From Diorhabda sublineata (lineage: Eukaryota; Arthropoda; Insecta; Coleoptera; Chrysomelidae), in contig NC_079483.1 of NCBI RefSeq assembly GCF_026230105.1, positions 9,541,312 to 9,605,311 on the forward strand: a DNA stretch of 64,000 nucleotides, given 5' to 3'. The first letter of the stretch is position 1, and the number at the start of each line of letters is the position of its first letter. The translations under genes were made by a program, and so were the position numbers. The notes under the pieces were generated by a model. The model made no database searches. It saw only the letters and a program-made list of their open reading frames with translations, and was not told where the DNA came from. Shown here one piece after another: positions 60,001 to 64,000 of the stretch.

Positions 60001-62075
60001 TCAACTTGATTCGGAGTGATTTTGATTGATTCGGATTCGTTTGGTGTGAAAGGGCCCTTAATAAATCATGTTAAAACTACACAGTCGTCCAATTTGTTAA
60101 GTTATACAAAGTGTAACTTATAAGTAACGAAACTAGCCTTGATACAAAAAAAATACGCAAGCGCCGAAGGCTTTAACGACTGTCACTGTTTAGCCTTCTC
60201 TTCCGAATGCGGAAGTCCGTAAACAAAGTAGTGTAGCCGTAGTCTTCTTAGAAAACTAACAGAAAAAGACTTCTCGTACTGTGTCCAACGATGGTAGGGG
60301 GGGTATAGGAATAAAGGTAAGGTAATCATGAATAAATATACATAATATCAAAATAAATTTTTTTCGTATCACCTGTTTCGTAATTTAACACTTCGTAGTT
60401 CTTTCTCTTATGTAATTTGACTGCATGATAACGCCGTTATCGAATAATTTGGGGTGTTCCAGACTAAATTTGAAGAATCTAGAAGAATATTTGATAGATA
60501 ATCGAATTAGATACAACGTACGACAGTAGATGAAGAAATTGACGAAATTGGGTGACAAAACAATCCCGAGCTTCTGGTATTTTATCTTTATCTAAAGTCC
60601 TAGATAAAATTTGAGTTTTTTCAAATAATTCTTGATGCGTTCGACGTTTCGATCTTTTATTATGAAACGACCACTAAGCAGTTACCTACATGATGATTGA
60701 AGTCTGGTTATAGTAAAAAACAGCCACCAAAAAAAGCAAATACTATTTGGAAATTAACACTAACCTGAAGGTGAAGTGTAGTTACTCAAATCTGGATGCG
60801 ACAGCTGTAGAATATTTGAAACTAGATTTCTATGAGTTAAAAGTACACCTTTTGGTAATCCCGTCGTTCCACTAGAATACGGTATGAATGTTACTTCGTT
60901 AGCATCCCCTGGTTGGATATCGGGAATATCTATAGTCGCATCTATCAATTCCGAAAAGTTTACAGTTTGTTCCGGTAAACTTTCAGCTTGCTGAAAACAA
61001 AAATATAGAGCAAGGATCGCATCGATAAAGTTGACGCTTTTTTGGAGTATACATGTAGGGAGGTACTGAAATCCTTTCAGTAACGGGCTAGTGAACTAAA
61101 CAACCCCTATTTGATGTGTAAAATAATTCGCTTAAGCTTAATAAGAAACTGAGATTGTGCGATTTTCATCAAATTTACAACACAACTATTTACGCAGATG
61201 ATTCAAGAAATAGTTCACTTTAGATCCTTCGTTTGGATGCATCTGCACAGTGGTTAAATGCCGAAAGACAAGAAGACAGTTAAGTTGTTGGGGACATGAA
61301 TCATTAGAAGATGACCCACGCGTGGGAGGAGACTACTCCAGAGGACTTTAAATGTGTTGGGAAGTGGGAGAAATTGTTTAAGTGGAAGTAATAGGCGTTT
61401 ATAAACAATAGAAATTGCAACGCAGTATCAAAACAGCGTGGAAGAGTAGAATGTTGCAATCGATTTTTAGAGCTTCACCGTGAGGACCAAGAAAGTGTGA
61501 TCTGATCAAAAGAAATTTCATGGAGTGACTTCAAAAGGAGACCTCTTCTAAAAAAAGCAATGGATTGACTTTGAAGGATCAAATACAACCATGAACGCCG
61601 CATATTACTCCAACACAGTTTCGTCAAATAATTATCAAAAAAAGACGCAACAAAATCAGCAGGGGTTTGCGTTTGCTTTATGGCAATGCTCCAGTCCACA
61701 CTCCATCGCTTTCCGAGGATATTGTACACGAATGTGGCTCTACATACAACCAACATATAACCCTGATCTGGTCCTGTCAGATTAATTCGCGGTCAGAATA
61801 GGATAGATCCAAACTAGACTTTTTTACTATTTTATTATGTTAGTACTCTAACTTTTGGAGAAAGTGAAGGTCTTTGGTGATCTTCTTGGTAACATAAACA
61901 TTACGAATAACAGACATATTTAATATCTAAGTAGTAAAACTTACTGTTTCTTTCACAATAACAATGGGGAATTTTCTTTTACTTATATCCAAAGCGGATT
62001 TAACTGTAGGTACTAAATTTGATTGCGTAATGATTAATTTCGGGGACGCGTCTTCTATTTGCCTCGCAATTTCAT
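54080..62075 (-). CDS. AMP-forming acyl-CoA / 4-coumarate-CoA ligase-like protein (5' incomplete)
   Basis: Seven phase-matched exons on the - strand: 62075-61945, 60990-60765, 58105-57923, 56450-56307, 55004-54867, 54633-54443, 54385-54080, giving ~438 aa of the usual ~540. Signatures of the ANL superfamily in order are YSSGTTGLPKGVLLTH (P-loop), PMYHIYG, LFSGAAPLG, GYGLTESSP, GWLRTGDLGYY, ITDRLKELIKVRGFQVAP (hinge) and PRNPSGKILRRQLK with the catalytic A10 lysine. Such enzymes adenylate a carboxylic acid and transfer it to CoA; insect relatives include luciferase and many fatty acyl-CoA ligases. The protein ends EYVEKQK, not the SKL-type peroxisomal signal of luciferase. The first visible exon starts in phase (two bases of a codon), so N-terminal exons must exist, probably beyond position 64000. 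The stop codon overlaps an AATAAA. Substrate unknown. Confidence 0.93.
55030..56180. mobile_element. GC-richer inserted block, unidentified retroelement-like
   Basis: This part of the CoA-ligase intron 55005-56306 is markedly richer in G and C than the exons around it, especially 55400-56160. Interrupted open frames run on both strands (- strand 55168-55362 and 55432-55620; + strand 55541-55753), with a run GCGCGCGCG near 55720. I could not assign these frames to a family or find flanking repeats. A decayed LTR or non-LTR insertion is the likeliest reading. Confidence 0.35.
57386..57598 (+). pseudogene. GIY-YIG endonuclease fragment of a Penelope-like element
   Basis: The frame reads SGNYEGSCNDCDGKYIGQTK, then KSVNIRFKDHL and FGKSSSDWHVASHNQN. 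The pattern SGxYxxxCxxCxxxYIGQT..xxRFxxH is that of the C-terminal GIY-YIG endonuclease of Penelope-like retroelements. The second half of GIY-YIG (KYIGQT) and the downstream Arg are kept. No reverse transcriptase precedes it, so this is a 5'-truncated copy. It sits in a CoA-ligase intron on the opposite strand. Confidence 0.8.
58125..58433. mobile_element. MITE with ~25-bp TIRs and TA target duplication
   Basis: The left end GGTTTGTTTTTGGTAGCTGC continues ACTGG. The right end reads CCAGTGCAGCTACCAAAAAC followed by AGACC. Both ends are flanked by TA. The element is 309 bp with no coding. It lies directly upstream, in the sense of the CoA-ligase gene, of the polypyrimidine tract and AG at 58106-58119. 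Confidence 0.8.
59484..60057. mobile_element. PIF/Harbinger-like element with TTA target duplication
   Basis: The left end GGCGCCTTTCACACCAAACG and right end CGTTTGGTGTGAAAGGGCCC are inverted repeats that extend over GAATCCGAATCAA. TTA flanks both sides (59481-59483 and 60058-60060), the 3-bp duplication typical of PIF/Harbinger. Sub-terminal AATCTGATTCG-type motifs repeat inside. The 574-bp element carries the MADF-like frame described separately, but no DDE transposase. Confidence 0.85.
59594..59902 (-). CDS. MADF (Myb/SANT-like) domain fragment inside Harbinger-like element
   Basis: 102 codons on the - strand. Residues ~20-60 read MDVELLILKVKEKSAIYDAS, then DKNYSNRNIISSVWRKIGEE. The pattern LIxxVxxxxxIYDxSDxxYxNRxxxxxxWxxIxxEL is that of MADF domains. 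PIF/Harbinger transposons encode a Myb/SANT-like or MADF DNA-binding partner of the transposase, which fits the location inside such an element. The tail after the domain is not MADF-like and the N-terminal side is open, so this is likely a truncated relic. Confidence 0.6.
   Translation of the reverse strand: MIQPVIFLVRSVLDQQPYEMDVELLILKVKEKSAIYDASDKNYSNRNIISSVWRKIGEELNIFFPIPKSFSICVMYPHFFLFSVSAVASYETLLHLKQLNNN
61540..61830 (+). pseudogene. Second decayed mariner transposase fragment
   Basis: Frame-broken translation gives NAAYYSNTVSSN, RGLRLLYGNAPVHTPSLSED and YNPDLVLSD. These correspond to mariner motifs around the second and third catalytic acids (AAYYxxxL, LLHDNAPVHT, YSPDLAPxD). The DN of LLHDNAP reads GN here, so even the active-site Asp is lost. 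It lies in a CoA-ligase intron, antisense to that gene, and is distinct from the copy at 28990. Confidence 0.65.
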
Positions 62076-64000
62076 CTGAAACAATAAAAATTATGAAAAA
62101 CTATCCGCATTTATCACCATGTTCAACTGAAATCATAATATGGCAGAGGGCAGGAAAAGAATGGTTCTAACCAATTCGTTATATTCGTTATTAATCAGTT
62201 TGAAAAGTATCTTCGAGGATTTAAGCTCCGCAACCAGATTATGGATAGACTTTGGACTAGTTATGATTCAGATTCGGTTATTCTTTTAAATCTCATGATT
62301 GCTTCTCCGAGTTTCATGGATGGACAATAGGAAAATGAAAATACAGAAGCTTTTTACAATTAAAAGTATATTGAGTTGCGGGGGTCATTTTGGAAGGTAC
62401 TTTCCGGATCCGGCTCATAATTTTTTTATTAATTGGTGGTCCTCTGCCATAATATTAATTTAGGGTAGCCAAGTGCAAGATTTCGGTAACGGAATGAGTT
62501 CAACGAGTAATTTATGAATAGTTTAAAAAATTGTAGCTAATTCGGCGACATTCCAAAGGAACGAAAGACGCTGATGAAGAAATTAACGATGATGGTCCAT
62601 TTCCACTTGGCCATTATGTAGATTATTCTTATCCCGGGAATATTTGTTAAATGGAAGGATAATTATCAAGTTGAACGTTAAAAATAAATCATACCAATTG
62701 AAAGCAATTAATTAGCAGTAAAATATGCCACCAGGATAGTACCGCTGTTTTCTTTGGTACCGACAACAAACACTTGGATAAGTACGGAAATCAAGTATCA
62801 AATTAGCAACAAAGGAAATGTTACATAGAATTTGGAAAGTCATACTATCAAGCAAATAATAGAAAAATATTATTCATAGATTTCCGGCAAATAATTCATG
62901 AAGAACGACGTGATGGAACCAGACATTGAACCTAAATTAAAAGGATCAATGACCATGAATCTAATAAAAAACGATGACCAAGGACTCCCAAAAAGTTCGA
63001 AAAATTAGGAACCGTGCCAAGTCGGCTGGTGCTCCAGCGAGCTTTTTATTTCTCAGGAATCATCGAATTACAGATTCTGTTGTGTGCCACAGGGAGGTTA
63101 ACTTGACGGGAATAAAAACCCACTTAATATTGTGGTCTCGTCAAATGTTATTGGCTGAAATTATTAAAGAATATGCTTTCAAATTTGGTACCGAAGTTTG
63201 GTATCATATTTGAATGACCAAATTGCCACTTTTTACAAATTAATTGCCTCCCTATGGGCCCCACGTTGAGAAAAAAGCTTGGTGTCAAGTTTCTCCATTA
63301 AATCATCGATATCAATACAAACAAATAACGAATTTCCCATATTATTAAGTATAAAATTATGTTGCAAGATCGTGGATTAACTCACAAACAAACAACGAAG
63401 AAAAATGGAGAAAAAAATGAAAATTAACAATTCTAACAATTGTTTTCTAAAACTAAATAACAACAATGTAGTGTTTACGTATTAATTTATAACGATTGTT
63501 CATTGTTTTTATTAATCATTTCGAAGTTAATCACCTCTCGATATCTTGACCTTCAAATCAGTTGTTCATATTTTAGATAATGTTTTGATTGACATAAAGA
63601 GGTTGAATAAAAAATACACGCTTATACATTCAACTAGAATTTCATAATAATCGTCGAGACGAAAGTAAGTAACATGACGAATGACAAAAAAATGTTGTGA
63701 GTCATTGGGTCACCTATCATCCTCGGCCCCCTCATCATATACATCATTACTGCCAATCTTTAAACTTTTGACACAATTCACGCACAACACCATCGATCAT
63801 GAAGTTTTCCCCATACATACGACTCATTCTCACTTGGCGGTACCATCAATAATGGCGGACGTGTTTACGTGGCTGTAGCACAACGCCGACTGACGTCTGA
63901 ATATCAACAATGTCGGAGTGCGTAATGCGAGAGCTTGCAGTCGCCTACAGCACATGCCTGGTATCTAAAGTCTGTTTATAGATGAAAAATAGTAAACCAA
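62076..64000. other. Presumed intron or 5' region of CoA ligase, no exon found
   Basis: The first visible ligase exon (62075) needs an upstream exon ending one base into a codon. I searched this stretch on the - strand for the expected N-terminal text and a fitting donor and found none. The + strand frames at 62974-63213 and 63681-63878 match nothing I know. The missing exons probably lie beyond the window. Confidence 0.45.

Noticed and set aside
62974..63213. 79-aa + strand frame as a gene or as the missing ligase N-terminus
   Set aside because: Wrong strand for the ligase and no AMP-binding enzyme similarity; no start context or neighbours that support it.

Overview
The window is AT-rich animal DNA with short spliced exons, long repeat-filled introns, no operons and many decayed transposons. 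Protein similarity and transposon content (mariner, PIF/Harbinger-like, hAT-like, Penelope-like, RTE-like) point to an insect. A beetle is my best guess, but this is inference. No bacterial or organellar signal was seen, and no CRISPR array, rRNA or tRNA gene was recognised by eye.

Six protein-coding genes could be rebuilt exon by exon with matching splice phases. On the + strand: pins/LGN (7147-12439, nine exons, TPR repeats plus four GoLoco motifs, spindle orientation); an SRA1-like gene (20476-20962, two exons); and lace/SPTLC2 (23292-37204, eight exons, serine palmitoyltransferase subunit 2). On the - strand: SURF1 (19730-17107, five exons, cytochrome c oxidase assembly); an SLC17-type anion/phosphate transporter of the MFS (51097-38311, eight exons, the first tentative); and an AMP-forming acyl-CoA/4-coumarate-CoA ligase-like gene (>62075-54080, seven exons seen, 5' part missing and probably beyond the right edge). 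SURF1 and SRA1 are head to head, 745 bp apart. pins/SURF1 and lace/SLC17 are tail to tail. The genes share no pathway and look like ordinary neighbours.

Layout: 1-7146 is gene-free and holds an inverted-repeat element, an exact 271-bp tandem duplication and small hairpin or TIR elements. 7147-12439 is pins. 12440-17106 is gene-poor and dominated by a diverged ~440-bp satellite, with one GC-rich island of unknown nature near 16.6 kb. 17107-20962 holds SURF1 and SRA1, with RTE-type retrotransposon debris in a SURF1 intron. 23292-37204 is lace, whose introns hold hAT-like, MITE and mariner remnants and several tandem repeats. 38311-51097 is the SLC17 gene; one intron is almost entirely a 24-26-bp minisatellite and another contains a 1.5-kb near-palindrome. 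51098-54079 is gene-free. 54080-64000 is the CoA ligase, whose introns hold Penelope-like, PIF/Harbinger-like (with a MADF-like ORF), TA-flanked MITE and mariner pieces.

I found no convincing new multi-gene system. The most interesting items are structural: the long intronic inverted repeat (a candidate hairpin-RNA source), the minisatellite that starts at a splice donor, a MITE 17 bp from a 3' splice site, the four-GoLoco Pins, and unusual residues in the otherwise conserved SPTLC2 core.
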